Source: a bacterium
Lineage (GTDB): Bacteria; Chloroflexota; Dormibacteria; Aeolococcales; Bog-877
Direction: 5' to 3'
Assembly: GCA_021791415.1 (NCBI GenBank)
Contig: JAJYWQ010000050.1
Location: 1-64,000 of the forward strand
Length of the DNA: 64,000 bases
Part shown: positions 52,019 to 60,828 of the stretch, piece after piece
How positions within the stretch are numbered: the first letter of the stretch is position 1
Layout: every line of letters starts with the position of its first letter
Program-made: the position numbers and the translations under genes
Notes under the pieces: generated by a model
Databases searched by the model: none
Told to the model about the DNA's origin: nothing
What the model saw: only the letters and a program-made list of their open reading frames with translations

Positions 52019-53461
52019 GTGCCCCCCGAGACGCTGCGGGTCCCCCCGGACCAGGATCTGGTGGTCTTCGGGGCCACCGGGGACCTCGCCCGCCGCAAGC
52101 TGCTCCCCGCCCTCTACGAGCTGAGCTCCCAGGGCCTGCTGCCGCGGCACGGCGACGTGGTGGGGACCGCCACCACCGACCTGGACGACGAGGGCTTCCG
52201 GGAGCTCGCCAGGGGCGCCGTGGTGGAGTTCGGGCGCAGCCAGCTGGACGAGGCCGCCTTCACCGCCTTCGCCGCGCGCCTGCGCTACATCCCGGCGGTC
52301 ACGGACCCCGGCCCCAAGCTGGCCAAAGTCCTGAAGCGGCCCCGCCGGATCATCTACCTGGCAGTCCCCCCCTCCGCCTTCGACCCCATCCTCCAGGAGC
52401 TGCGCTCCGCCGGCCTGGCCCGCGGGTCATCCATCATCATCGAGAAGCCCTTCGGCCACGACCTTGCCTCGGCCCGCGAGCTCAACACCGCTCTGCACCA
52501 CATCGTGCCCGAGGAGCGGATCTACCGCATAGACCACTACCTGGGCAAGGAGACCGTCCAGAACCTCCTGGTCTTCAGGTTCGCCAACACGCTGGTGGAG
52601 CGGATCTGGAACCGGGATGTGGTGGCCTCGGTGCAGCTCACCGTGGCCGAGGACATTGGGGTGGAGAACCGGGGACGGCTGTACGAGGAGACCGGCGCGC
52701 TCCGGGACATCGTCCAGAACCACATGTTCCAGCTCCTGGCCCTCACCTGCATGTCCCCGCCCAGCTCCTTCGACCCGGAGGCGCTGCGGGACGAGAAGGT
52801 CAAGGTGCTCCACTCCATCCGTCCTGTGGCGCCGAACGACGTGGTCCGAGGCCAGTACACGAGGGGCTCGGTCAACGGCAAGATCATGCCCGGGTACCGG
52901 GAGCTGGAAGGGGTATCCCCCGACTCGACCACGGAGACGTACATCGCCATGCGGCTGGCGGTGGACTCCTGGGAGTGGGCCGGCGTGCCCTTCTACCTGC
53001 GCTGCGGCAAGGCCCTGACCACCCGCCGGACCGAGATCATGCTCTTCTGCCGCGACGTGCCGCTGCACCTCTTCGAGGGCACCGGGATCGAGCAGCTGCA
53101 GCCCAACCGGATCACGCTCCGGATCCAGCCGGAGGAGGGCATCTCCTTCTCCTTCGAAGCCAAGCAGCCTGGGCCGACGGTGCTGGAGCAGGGTGTGCGC
53201 ATGGACTTCTCCTATGGCAAGTCATTCAAGACCCAGCCCGCGGAGGCCTACGAGCGGCTCCTGCACGACGCCCTGCTGGGAGATCACACCCTCTTCATCC
53301 GCCAGGACGAGACGGAGGCGGCCTGGAAGGCCCTTCAGCCGGTGCTGGACGACACCCCGCCCATCAACCTGTACGCGGCGGGCAGCCAGGGCCCCACCGA
53401 GGCCGAGGCGCTGCTCCGGGGCGGGCGCTGGCACGACCTCTCCCACCACGTGGGCGACTGA
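52019..53461 (+). CDS. zwf: Glucose-6-phosphate 1-dehydrogenase
   Basis: A 480-residue enzyme of the oxidative pentose phosphate pathway. The nucleotide motif is G-A-T-G-D-L-A-R-R-K (about 17-26), E-K-P-F-G-H-D follows at about 142-148, and the active-site signature R-I-D-H-Y-L-G-K contains the catalytic His. Length is normal. Neither gnd, pgl nor opcA is adjacent. The start is GTG 52019. Confidence 0.96.
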   Translation: MPPETLRVPPDQDLVVFGATGDLARRKLLPALYELSSQGLLPRHGDVVGTATTDLDDEGFRELARGAVVEFGRSQLDEAAFTAFAARLRYIPAVTDPGPKLAKVLKRPRRIIYLAVPPSAFDPILQELRSAGLARGSSIIIEKPFGHDLASARELNTALHHIVPEERIYRIDHYLGKETVQNLLVFRFANTLVERIWNRDVVASVQLTVAEDIGVENRGRLYEETGALRDIVQNHMFQLLALTCMSPPSSFDPEALRDEKVKVLHSIRPVAPNDVVRGQYTRGSVNGKIMPGYRELEGVSPDSTTETYIAMRLAVDSWEWAGVPFYLRCGKALTTRRTEIMLFCRDVPLHLFEGTGIEQLQPNRITLRIQPEEGISFSFEAKQPGPTVLEQGVRMDFSYGKSFKTQPAEAYERLLHDALLGDHTLFIRQDETEAAWKALQPVLDDTPPINLYAAGSQGPTEAEALLRGGRWHDLSHHVGD

Positions 53462-53470
53462 GCCCGGGGC

Positions 53471-54064
53471 CTACCTCCGGTCCAGGCCGAGGTCGGGGAC
53501 CAGCTGATCGGCCTCGATCCACCCCTCCTCCGACTCGTCGCCTGCCAGAGCCCGCACCCGAACCCAGCGACCCTTCTGCTCCAGAGCCTGCAGCGGGGAG
53601 GCGGGCCGGACCGCCCGGCCCCTCTCGGACAGAAGGTCGGGCTCCCGGTACAGGGGATAGCCGGTGCCGGCCCAGCTCTGCACCAGGGTGCAGCCGCCCG
53701 GGGGGATCGCCCGGTACCGGTACACGGTCGCCCGGTCCCTCTCCCCCAGGGTGAGCAGACGGATGAGGTTGCTCGCCCGGAGCAGGGCACTCCGGTCGCC
53801 CACCGCCGTCATCCGCACCTCGGTTCCGGCTTCCGTGGGCCGGCATTCGATACGCACCCGGTTCTTCGGATAGGGGACCTGGCGCCACTGGCCGAAGAAG
53901 CCGTTCATGCGGTCCTGGACCACCTCGGCGGTGTGGTCGTCGACCACCCGGAAGGCGTATGGGGGCAGGGCGGCGACCTGCTCAGCGGTGGCGAAGACCT
54001 CGCGGGGGGCGGCGAACACGGTCGCTGTCCAGGAGTCCTTGCGCTTGCGGCCCAGGATCTGCAC
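53471..54064 (-). CDS. Hypothetical protein with C-terminal SH3-like domain
   Basis: A 197-residue protein. The N-terminal 125 residues look like a single mixed alpha/beta domain (T-A-T-V-F-A-A-P-R-E-V-F ... V-R-M-T-A-V-G-D), possibly a START/polyketide-cyclase-like fold. The C-terminal 60 residues (P-L-Y-R-E-P ... G-W-I-E-A-D-Q-L-V-P) read as a bacterial SH3 domain. No signal peptide is apparent. GTG 54064 lies 7 nt after TAGAAT and has no ribosome site. Convergent with zwf, 9 nt between stops. Function unknown. Confidence 0.65.
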   Translation of the reverse strand: MQILGRKRKDSWTATVFAAPREVFATAEQVAALPPYAFRVVDDHTAEVVQDRMNGFFGQWRQVPYPKNRVRIECRPTEAGTEVRMTAVGDRSALLRASNLIRLLTLGERDRATVYRYRAIPPGGCTLVQSWAGTGYPLYREPDLLSERGRAVRPASPLQALEQKGRWVRVRALAGDESEEGWIEADQLVPDLGLDRR

Positions 54065-54071
54065 GCCTGAA

Positions 54072-54077
54072 ATTCTA
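54072..54077 (-). promoter_or_regulatory. -10 element of the SH3-like protein gene (leaderless)
   Basis: TAGAAT on the minus strand, ending 7 nt before the GTG start. Confidence 0.5.
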
Positions 54078-54257
54078 GAGCTCGACCTCGCCCGCAAGCG
54101 CACGGCTGTGGCCGGTGGGGTCTAGCCACGGCCGGGGATGGCGTCGCAGGGGCGGCGTCGAATCGATCGAGACAACGCGGACCTGCCCCCCCTGGAGCAC
54201 CCGCGGCATCGAAGACGCAGCTGCCTTTTGATCTCACAAACCGGGAGGTACGGCGCC

Positions 54258-55304
54258 TCAGGTCAGAAGCGGCCTCCTGCCCAGGAGCACCCGCTCCAGC
54301 CCGGCCAGGGGGCGGTCCAGGGGGCCAAGCCACGGCGCCGCCTGAAGGCCAGAGTGGTCCTCCAACCGCCCTCCCCACCTGGTCTTGAAGACCGCGTAGC
54401 CGGGCCCCGGGTCCCCCGGGGAGAAGCGGCTGGGGACCCCCCACATGTCGTACAGACGACACCCCCGCTCCAATCCCCAGCGGATGGCTGCCCAGTGGAC
54501 GGCGTACATGGCTCGGTGCGGCCCGGGCTCACTCCCACCGTACAGGTAGGCCAGTCGTGGGCCGCAGACCGCGACGACCGCCGCCGCCAGCGGCAGCCCG
54601 TCCCTGGTGGCCAGGACCACCTGGGCGTCCAGCCCGTCCACGACGGCCCGGTAGTAGCCGAGGGGACGGGTCTGGAAGCGTTGGCGGGCCACCGTCTTGA
54701 GGTGGAGCCGGTAGAAGGGCTCCACACCATCCCCGGCCAGGCGCGCCACCGTGACCCCGGCCCGCTCCGCCAGCGCGATGTTGCGACGGGTCGAGGGCGG
54801 CAGCCGGCCCCGGACCTCATCCTCGGAGCCGCCGATCTCCACCAGCCAGGTCCGGCGGTGCTGGATGTCGAAGGGCATGGGGCGGAGCCGGAGACGGCGC
54901 TGAAGCTCCGCCCCGGCACCGGCCGCGGCCCACTCCGGGTCCAGCCGGAGAGCGATGACCCCGCGGCGCAGGAGGCGGGAGCGGGCTCCGCGGAGGAGTG
55001 CCCGCGCCGCCAGCTCATCGTCGAGGTGGGCCAGGGCCGGACCCCGGGGGGCGTATGCCCAGCGGATCTGGGGGGGGCCAACCTGCCGATGGAGGAGCTG
55101 GATGGCCCCACGCCAGCCGTGGTCACCTGCGCCCTGGGCCACGAGGCGCGTCACCCCCCACCCGAACTGACGGCGGATCTCACCCCACCCCCAGCTCTGC
55201 AGCAGAACGCCGCCGCACTCCTGGCCCACGAAACGATCCCACTCCGGACGGTCGGCCGGGCCCGCCTCCCGTACCTGGGGCGGGGCCGACGGAGGGGCGT
55301 GCAC
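54258..55304 (-). CDS. FemAB-like peptidyltransferase (FemX/lipid II-glycine transferase family)
   Basis: A 348-residue protein of the double-GNAT FemABX type. The N-terminal half carries Q-S-W-G-W-G-E-I-R-R-Q-F-G-W, and the second half the Y-L-Y-G-G-S and A-I-R-W-G-L-E-R-G-C-R-L-Y-D-M-W-G segments that are hallmarks of the family. Members add the first or later amino acids of the peptidoglycan cross-bridge from aminoacyl-tRNA. This supports a monoderm-type wall with branched peptides, though some members act elsewhere. GTG 55304 is 7 nt after a GATAAT element. Confidence 0.88.
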   Translation of the reverse strand: MHAPPSAPPQVREAGPADRPEWDRFVGQECGGVLLQSWGWGEIRRQFGWGVTRLVAQGAGDHGWRGAIQLLHRQVGPPQIRWAYAPRGPALAHLDDELAARALLRGARSRLLRRGVIALRLDPEWAAAGAGAELQRRLRLRPMPFDIQHRRTWLVEIGGSEDEVRGRLPPSTRRNIALAERAGVTVARLAGDGVEPFYRLHLKTVARQRFQTRPLGYYRAVVDGLDAQVVLATRDGLPLAAAVVAVCGPRLAYLYGGSEPGPHRAMYAVHWAAIRWGLERGCRLYDMWGVPSRFSPGDPGPGYAVFKTRWGGRLEDHSGLQAAPWLGPLDRPLAGLERVLLGRRPLLT

Positions 55305-55311
55305 ACGGGGG

Positions 55312-55317
55312 ATTATC
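55312..55317 (-). promoter_or_regulatory. -10 element of the FemAB-like gene (leaderless)
   Basis: GATAAT on the minus strand, with 7 nt to GTG 55304; an overlapping GTG sits 2 nt closer in another frame. Confidence 0.5.
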
Positions 55318-55360
55318 GGGTGGGAGCGGCGGCGCAGGAGGGTGTAGGATGAGGTAGGCC

Positions 55361-56140
55361 ATGCGCCGCTCTTCAGTCGCCGGGGCGATCTGCGGGGCGG
55401 GAGCTGGGGGGCTCCTCGCCCAGTCCACGGTGCTGGCGGCCAGCCCGGACCGGACCGGGCATCTCCTTCCCGCGCCGCTCAGTGTGCTCGCCGACCCGAC
55501 CCTGGCTTTCGGGCTCCTCCTCCTGGCACTGTTGGGGGTCGGCCTGGAGGCCATGCACCCCGGTGCGGTCGTCCCCGGGACCGTGGGCCTCCTCTCCGGA
55601 GTATTGGCGGTGGCGGCGCTGCTCGACCTTTCCCTGAACCTTCTCGGCCTGGTCCTCGTGGCCGTCGCGGCGGGGCTGTTCGTGCTCGACCTCGGTGCCC
55701 AGAGTCACGGGGTGCTGAGCGTGGCGGGCATGGCCGCCGCCGCCGCCGGGGGCTGGCTGCTCTTCCGGGGCCCCGGGGTCGACCCGGTGGCGCTGGTGGC
55801 GCTTCCGGTCGCGCTCGGCACGATCTGGCTCTGGCTCAGCGCCCGGGCGATGGCGGTCCGCCGCCGCGCTTACCCGGCGGTGCCTCAGGAGCTCTTGGGG
55901 CACTGCGGGCTAGTGGTCGAACCGCGAGACGGCGGGGCGGTGGCCAGGGTGGACGGCGAGCTCTGGCGGGTGGTGGAGCGAAGCGACCATCCCCTCTCGG
56001 CAGGCGACGAAGTCGAGGTTCTGGCCCAGGACGGGCTGACGTTGATAGTGCGGCAGACGGCGGCGGGCGGGAGCGCGGAGCCCTCGCCGGACCGGCGGCT
56101 GGGGGCTGAAGCGACTAGCTCGCATAGGAGTGGGACATGA
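55361..56140 (+). CDS. NfeD-like membrane protein
   Basis: A 259-residue protein with a hydrophobic N-terminus, four to five transmembrane segments (about 45-155) and a C-terminal OB-fold NfeD domain (about 175-235) with the G-x-V-x-V-R-I-D-G-E-L-W-like [11 protein letters not shown]. The serine protease part of long NfeD proteins is missing, so this is the short form. It precedes and overlaps a slipin gene (ATGA), the standard NfeD/stomatin pair thought to act in membrane quality control. Ribosome site GAGGT precedes ATG 55361. Confidence 0.85.
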   Translation: MRRSSVAGAICGAGAGGLLAQSTVLAASPDRTGHLLPAPLSVLADPTLAFGLLLLALLGVGLEAMHPGAVVPGTVGLLSGVLAVAALLDLSLNLLGLVLVAVAAGLFVLDLGAQSHGVLSVAGMAAAAAGGWLLFRGPGVDPVALVALPVALGTIWLWLSARAMAVRRRAYPAVPQELLGHCGLVVEPRDGGAVARVDGELWRVVERSDHPLSAGDEVEVLAQDGLTLIVRQTAAGGSAEPSPDRRLGAEATSSHRSGT

Positions 56141-56997
56141 GCGGAGCGCTGGCCGCCCTGGTGGTGGTCCTGATAGTGGTGGTCTTCTTCGTGCTGCTGG
56201 CCTTCGCCACCGGCTTCCGAGTGATCAACGAGTACGAACGGGGGGTGGTCCTCCGGCTGGGGCGGCTGATCGACGTCAAGGGACCGGGGCCGCGGCTGAT
56301 CATCCCCTTCGGCATCGACCGCATCATCAAGGTCGACCTCCGAACGGTGGTGCACGAGGTACCCGCACAGGACGTCATCACCAGCGACAACGTGACGGTA
56401 CGGGTCACGGCGGTGGTCTTCTTCCGGGTGGTGGATGCGCGGGATTCCTTCGTGAAGGTGCGCGACTACATGGGGACGATCTCCAAGACCGCCCAGACGA
56501 CCCTCCGCTCGATCTTGGGCCAGTCCACCCTTGACGAGCTGCTCAGCCGGCGGGACAAGGTGAACGCGGAACTCCAGGCCGTGATCGACGAGCAGACCGA
56601 GCCCTGGGGGGTGAAGGTGACCGCCGTCGAGGTGAAGGACGTCGACCTTCCCCAGTCGATGCAGCGGGCCATGGCGCTCCAGGCGGAGGCCGAGCGGGAG
56701 AAGCGCGCCAAGGTGATCCGCGCCCAGGGGGAGCTGCAGGCGGCGCAGACGCTGGCGGACGCCGCCACGGTGATCGCCTCGCAACCCGCCACCCTCCAGC
56801 TTCGCTACCTGCAGACCCTCTCGGAGATCGGCGCCGACCAGAACAGCACAGTGGTCTTCCCGCTCCCCCTTGATCTCATCGAGCCGTTCTTCAAGCTCCG
56901 GCCCGGGGCCGGGCCGGGCAACGGTCATGTCAAGGTCGCCATCCCGGCCGAGGATCGGGTTGGGGCCGGGGAGGCCGAGGCGGGCCAGGCGGGCTGA
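56137..56997 (+). CDS. SPFH-domain slipin (stomatin-like protein)
   Basis: A 286-residue membrane-associated scaffold: one N-terminal hydrophobic hairpin (about 3-27), the SPFH/Band 7 domain (about 28-190, [13 protein letters not shown]) and a coiled coil rich in Glu/Ala/Arg (about 185-225). It is expected to form oligomeric microdomains with the NfeD partner encoded just upstream. Its TGA overlaps the CTG start of the next gene. Confidence 0.93.
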   Translation: MSGALAALVVVLIVVVFFVLLAFATGFRVINEYERGVVLRLGRLIDVKGPGPRLIIPFGIDRIIKVDLRTVVHEVPAQDVITSDNVTVRVTAVVFFRVVDARDSFVKVRDYMGTISKTAQTTLRSILGQSTLDELLSRRDKVNAELQAVIDEQTEPWGVKVTAVEVKDVDLPQSMQRAMALQAEAEREKRAKVIRAQGELQAAQTLADAATVIASQPATLQLRYLQTLSEIGADQNSTVVFPLPLDLIEPFFKLRPGAGPGNGHVKVAIPAEDRVGAGEAEAGQAG

Positions 56998-57710
56998 GCT
57001 CCGCAGCGACACCCGAGCGGCGCTTCCTGCTGCTGGGGTCCGGGGAGTTCGAGCGCTGGGCCGAGGCGGTTGAGCGCCAGGCACTCGAGGGAGCCGGCGG
57101 TGACGGCAGCGTTGTGGTGCTGGCCACCGCCAGTGCCCCGGAGGGGGAGGCGGTCTTCTCCAGATGGGGACGCGCGGGAGTGCGGCACTTCGAGGGGCTG
57201 GGTCTCTCCGCCCGTGCCCTGCCGGTGCGCGATCGCGAGGACGCCCAGCGCCTGGACGTGGCCGGCGCCGTGGCCCGCTGCAGCCTGGTCTTCTTCTCAG
57301 GCGGAGATCCGGGTCACCTGAGCCGCTCTCTCGGGGGCAGCCGGTTGCTCTCCGCCATACATGAGCTGCTGGCGGCTGGCGGGGTGTACGCCGGCTGCAG
57401 CGCGGGAGCCATGGTCGTCGGGGAGGCGGGTCGGTCTGGCGGGCGCTTCTCCTTCGGGACGGGCCTGGGGATCCTTCGCCGGGAGGTTTTCGGGGTCCAC
57501 TGGGACGCCACCTTGGCCGCCCCCTGGCGAGCGATTTTGAGATCACGCGTACCGCCGGGGTGCCGGCTGATCGGGGTCGCCGAGCGCACCGCGGTGCTCG
57601 GGGGGGAGGGTGGCTGGACGGTGCACGGTAGAGGGCGGGTGGAGGTGCGGGACGGGACGGGGTCGAAGTGGTTCTCTGAGGGCGAGGAGATCCCCGGTCG
57701 GCCGGGCTGA
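56994..57710 (+). CDS. Peptidase S51/cyanophycinase-like serine hydrolase
   Basis: About 238 residues of the class I glutamine amidotransferase-like fold. The nucleophile is the Ser of G-C-S-A-G-A-M, and F-F-S-G-G-D-P (usual FxGGxQ) precedes it; both are family motifs of S51 peptidases and cyanophycinases. No ATG, GTG or TTG exists before the first conserved strand (R-F-L-L-L-G-S-G-E); the CTG at 56994 overlaps the slipin stop as CTGA and gives a complete domain, whereas GTG 57114 would truncate the first 40 residues. Confidence 0.8.
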   Translation: MSSAATPERRFLLLGSGEFERWAEAVERQALEGAGGDGSVVVLATASAPEGEAVFSRWGRAGVRHFEGLGLSARALPVRDREDAQRLDVAGAVARCSLVFFSGGDPGHLSRSLGGSRLLSAIHELLAAGGVYAGCSAGAMVVGEAGRSGGRFSFGTGLGILRREVFGVHWDATLAAPWRAILRSRVPPGCRLIGVAERTAVLGGEGGWTVHGRGRVEVRDGTGSKWFSEGEEIPGRPG

Positions 57711-57718
57711 CCTCGCGA

Positions 57719-57734
57719 TGTTTCACGTGAAACA
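57719..57734. promoter_or_regulatory. parS: parS centromere site
   Basis: A perfect 16-bp palindrome TGTTTCACGTGAAACA, identical to the bacterial parS consensus bound by ParB. It lies 22 nt before the parA start. It also overlaps the -35 region of the parA promoter, so ParB binding should repress parAB. No second copy was noticed in the window. Confidence 0.97.
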
Positions 57735-57744
57735 GACTCGAGCC

Positions 57745-57750
57745 TATACT
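57745..57750 (+). promoter_or_regulatory. -10 element of parAB (leaderless)
   Basis: TATACT, followed by 6 nt and the parA ATG. The 17-bp position upstream (57722-57727, TTCACG) falls inside parS. Confidence 0.65.
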
Positions 57751-57756
57751 GCCCCC

Positions 57757-58539
57757 ATGTCCCGCCCCCGGATCATCACCGTGTGCAACCAGAAGGGTGG
57801 GGTTGGCAAGACCACCACCGCCATCAACCTGGGGGCGGCCCTCGCGGAGAGGGGGATGCGGGTCATGCTGGTCGACAGCGACCCCCAGGCCAACGCCACC
57901 TCGGGATTGGGAGTCAGCCCGAGTTCGCTCTCGGCGTCCGTGTACGACGTGGTGGTGATGGGCCGCCCGCTCAGGGAGGTGGCCGTTCCGCTGAAGCATG
58001 TTCCCGGGATGACCTTGGTGCCGGCCTCTGTGGAGCTGGCCGGGGCGGAGCTGGAGCTGGCCGACCTGCCGCTGCGCGAGTCCCGTCTCCGCCTCGCCCT
58101 GGACGGGCTGGACGAGTTCGACTACGTGCTGGTGGACACCCCTCCGTCGCTCGGGCTGCTCACGGTGAACTGCCTGGTCGCCGCCGATCGGATGCTCATC
58201 CCCCTGCAGTGCGAGTACTTCGCCCTGGAGGGCCTGACCCTCCTGACGCGCACCCAGGCCATGGTGCGGCAGTCGCTGAATCCCGCCCTCTCCCTGGCGG
58301 GAATAGTCCTCACCCTCTTCGACCCCCGCACGGTGCTCAGCGCCCAGGTGGTGGCCGAGGTGCGCCGTCAGTTCGGCGACCAGACGTTCGCCACCGTGAT
58401 CCCCAGATCGGTCAGGCTCTCCGAGGCCCCCAGCCATGGGCTGCCGATCACCCAGTACGAGCCATCAGGGCGGGGAGCCACCGCCTACCGCGCCCTGGCG
58501 GAGGAGCTGGTGATGCGCAGCAGCCGGGTGGCAGCGTGA
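57757..58539 (+). CDS. parA: Chromosome partitioning ATPase ParA (Soj)
   Basis: A 260-residue deviant Walker-type ATPase. K-G-G-V-G-K-T-T (13-20) binds ATP with the signature Lys, D-S-D-P-Q-A-N follows at about 42-48, and V-L-V-D-T-P-P (Walker B) at about 126-132. It drives origin segregation with ParB. ATG 57757 has no ribosome site but a TATACT element 6 nt upstream. It is cotranscribed with parB via a GTGA overlap. Confidence 0.97.
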   Translation: MSRPRIITVCNQKGGVGKTTTAINLGAALAERGMRVMLVDSDPQANATSGLGVSPSSLSASVYDVVVMGRPLREVAVPLKHVPGMTLVPASVELAGAELELADLPLRESRLRLALDGLDEFDYVLVDTPPSLGLLTVNCLVAADRMLIPLQCEYFALEGLTLLTRTQAMVRQSLNPALSLAGIVLTLFDPRTVLSAQVVAEVRRQFGDQTFATVIPRSVRLSEAPSHGLPITQYEPSGRGATAYRALAEELVMRSSRVAA

Positions 58540-59411
58540 GCAAGCGCCGGGGGCTGGGCCGGGGGCTGGAGCAGCTGATCCCCACCGGCTCTCCGGGCCT
58601 GGGTGGCGGCGCTGCTTCGTCCCCCGCCAGGGAGATACCCATCTCCGAGATTGCTCCCAACCCGCTGCAGCCGCGCAGCACCTTCGACCCGGCGACCCTG
58701 GAGGCGCTGGCGCAGTCCATCCGAGAGTACGGCGTTCTCCAGCCGCTGGTGGTGGAGGCGGCCGATGGTGCCTACCGGCTGGTGGCCGGGGAGCGGCGCC
58801 TGCGGGCCTCGCAGCTCGCCGGGCTGCAGACGGTGCCGGTGGTCGTGCGGCCGGTCGGCCCCGAGCGCTCCCGGCTGGAGATGGCGCTGGTCGAGAACCT
58901 GCAGCGAAGCGACATCTCCGCCCTGGACGAGGCCCGGGCCTTCACACGCCTCTGCGACGAGTTCGGCCTCACCCAGGAAGACGTGGCTCAGCGGCTGGGA
59001 CGGAGCCGGTCCGGGGTGGCCAACACGATGCGCCTGCTCCAGGCCACCCCCGAGGTGCAGCGCGCACTGGAGCGCGAGCAGATCTCCCCCGCCCACGCGC
59101 GCGCTCTCCTGGCCGTGACCGACCCGGCTCTGCAGGCCAAGACCCTTCTCCACGTGATCGCCCGCCGGCTCTCGGTCCGGGAGACGGAGAGGCTCGTGGG
59201 ACGGCTCGGCCAGCGTCGCGAGCCGCCCCAGACGTCCGGGAGGGCGGCGCCGGGGACCGAACTCCGAGCCCTAGAGACAGCCATCGCCAGGCGGTTGGGC
59301 ACCCGGGTGCGCCTCACCCAGGGAGCTCGTGGCCGTGGCCGGATCCTGATCGAGTACTTCTCCGCCGAGGAACTCTCCGGCATATGCGAGGCCCTCGGAG
59401 TCGAGCTCTAG
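58536..59411 (+). CDS. parB: Chromosome partitioning protein ParB (Spo0J), CTP-dependent clamp
   Basis: A 291-residue parS-binding protein. The N-terminal ParB/Srx domain has G-E-R-R-L-R-A (the arginine patch that binds CTP, about 87-93) and E-N-L-Q-R (about 118-122); a helix-turn-helix (about 145-170: T-Q-E-D-V-A-Q-R-L-G-R-S-R-S-G-V-A-N) reads parS; the C-terminal 60 residues dimerise. GTG 58536 overlaps the parA stop. Confidence 0.97.
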   Translation: MSKRRGLGRGLEQLIPTGSPGLGGGAASSPAREIPISEIAPNPLQPRSTFDPATLEALAQSIREYGVLQPLVVEAADGAYRLVAGERRLRASQLAGLQTVPVVVRPVGPERSRLEMALVENLQRSDISALDEARAFTRLCDEFGLTQEDVAQRLGRSRSGVANTMRLLQATPEVQRALEREQISPAHARALLAVTDPALQAKTLLHVIARRLSVRETERLVGRLGQRREPPQTSGRAAPGTELRALETAIARRLGTRVRLTQGARGRGRILIEYFSAEELSGICEALGVEL

Positions 59412-59619
59412 AACCGCTCAGCGAACATCTGTTTGGCCACTTCCCCGCCACTCCCTCCCCCTCTAGGAACCGCCAGCCCTTGAGGTCCCTCCGCCCCACC
59501 TGATATCGGGGCTCTGCCGGGCCTCGAGCGGGTCGGCCCCACCAGCCCGGTGCGAGGCGCCGATCCGGAGGTCGCTCCTCCCAGCCTGAGATCAAAGCGG
59601 CCCATCCGGGGGCGGTTCG

Positions 59620-59625
59620 TATACT
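59620..59625 (+). promoter_or_regulatory. -10 element of lepB (leaderless)
   Basis: TATACT, 6 nt gap, GTG start of lepB. No -35 is apparent at 17 bp. The 220 nt between parB and lepB hold nothing else recognisable. Confidence 0.6.
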
Positions 59626-59631
59626 GCCGGG

Positions 59632-60396
59632 GTGCTTCAGGGACCCGGCAACACGCCCACGCCGGTGCCCGCCCAGGGCCCCTCCCGGGGCCGGGGATCC
59701 CTCCTCCGGGACCTCATCGAGGTGGTCGCGCTGGCGGCGGTGATCTACCTGCTCATCGCCTTCGCCGTCCGTCCGGTCCATGTCGAGGGGACCAGCATGT
59801 ACCCCGGGCTGCACAACAACGACCTCCTCCTCACCGAGGAGATATCGCTCTACTTCAGCGGCCCAAGCCGGGGCCAGGTGGTGATCATCAACCCCCCCAT
59901 CCCGTCCTCCAACGACTTCATCAAACGGGTCATCGGTCTGCCCGGGCAGTGGATCCGCATCGCCCCCGACAGCCAGGGGGTGGGGCATGTCTACATCTCC
60001 AACTCCCGCCCCACCTCGGCGGGAGGCGGTACGCAGCTGGTGGAGCCCTACATCAACGGCGTCTGGACCCAGGAGGTGCTCTGCTGCACCAACCAGGGCA
60101 CCGCGTCGCCCCTGCTGCCCCCGACCGGGAGGTGGGCCCACATCCCGGCGCACGACTATTTCGTGATGGGCGACAACCGCAACGTGTCAGAGGACTCCCG
60201 CACCTTCGGCTGGGAGCCGCGGTCCGGCATCCAGGGGATCGCCGTCCTGCGCTTCTGGCCGCTCACCCGGCTGGGCCCGGTCCCGGCTCAGGAGCCCTCC
60301 CTGGCCGCCCTCCTGAGCCTCGGGGCGGTGGTCCCCGTGGGGGCTCGTAGAGGCCTCAGGGATAGATCCAGGAGCCGCCCGCGCGCTCCCAGCTGA
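59632..60396 (+). CDS. lepB: Signal peptidase I
   Basis: A 254-residue membrane serine protease that removes signal peptides. One transmembrane helix (about 27-46) precedes the catalytic domain; the nucleophile is S55 in G-T-S-M-Y-P-G, the general base is K98 in F-I-K-R-V, and the box E motif is [13 protein letters not shown] 45-residue C-terminal extension, basic and overlapping the ndk gene on the other strand, is unusual. GTG 59632 follows TATACT by 6 nt. Confidence 0.94.
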   Translation: MLQGPGNTPTPVPAQGPSRGRGSLLRDLIEVVALAAVIYLLIAFAVRPVHVEGTSMYPGLHNNDLLLTEEISLYFSGPSRGQVVIINPPIPSSNDFIKRVIGLPGQWIRIAPDSQGVGHVYISNSRPTSAGGGTQLVEPYINGVWTQEVLCCTNQGTASPLLPPTGRWAHIPAHDYFVMGDNRNVSEDSRTFGWEPRSGIQGIAVLRFWPLTRLGPVPAQEPSLAALLSLGAVVPVGARRGLRDRSRSRPRAPS

Positions 60397-60805
60397 CGAG
60401 CTCAGAGGGCTGGAAGAAGAGGGACACCTCCACCTCGGCGCGAGCCGGGCTGTCCGACCCGTGGACCACGTTCTGCCCGATGTCCACGCCGAGGTCTCCA
60501 CGGATCGTTCCCGGGGGCGCGGTCGCCGGGTTGGTCGGCCCCATCATGGAGCGCACCAGGCTGACCACGTTGGGTCCCTCCCAGACCATGGCCACCACCG
60601 GCGACGAGGAGATGAAGTCGATCACCGCCCCGAAGAAGGGACGCTCCCGATGCTCGGCGTAGTGGCGCTCCGCCAGCTCCCGCTCCACCGCCATCAGCTT
60701 CAGCCCGACCAGGTGCAGCCCGCGGCGCTCCAGCCTTCCGATGACCTCGCCCACCAGCCCGCGCTGCACCCCGTCTGGCTTGATCAGCACCAGCGTCCGT
60801 TCCAA
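60356..60805 (-). CDS. ndk: Nucleoside diphosphate kinase
   Basis: A 149-residue enzyme that balances NTP pools through a phospho-His intermediate at H115 in [15 protein letters not shown] near residue 10 is the ATP site. TTG 60805 is the start, with a strong GAGGAGGAG ribosome site. Its 3' end overlaps the 3' end of lepB by 41 nt on the opposite strand. Confidence 0.96.
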   Translation of the reverse strand: MERTLVLIKPDGVQRGLVGEVIGRLERRGLHLVGLKLMAVERELAERHYAEHRERPFFGAVIDFISSSPVVAMVWEGPNVVSLVRSMMGPTNPATAPPGTIRGDLGVDIGQNVVHGSDSPARAEVEVSLFFQPSELVSWERAGGSWIYP

Positions 60806-60828
60806 TTCAGCTCCTCCTCAACTCACGG

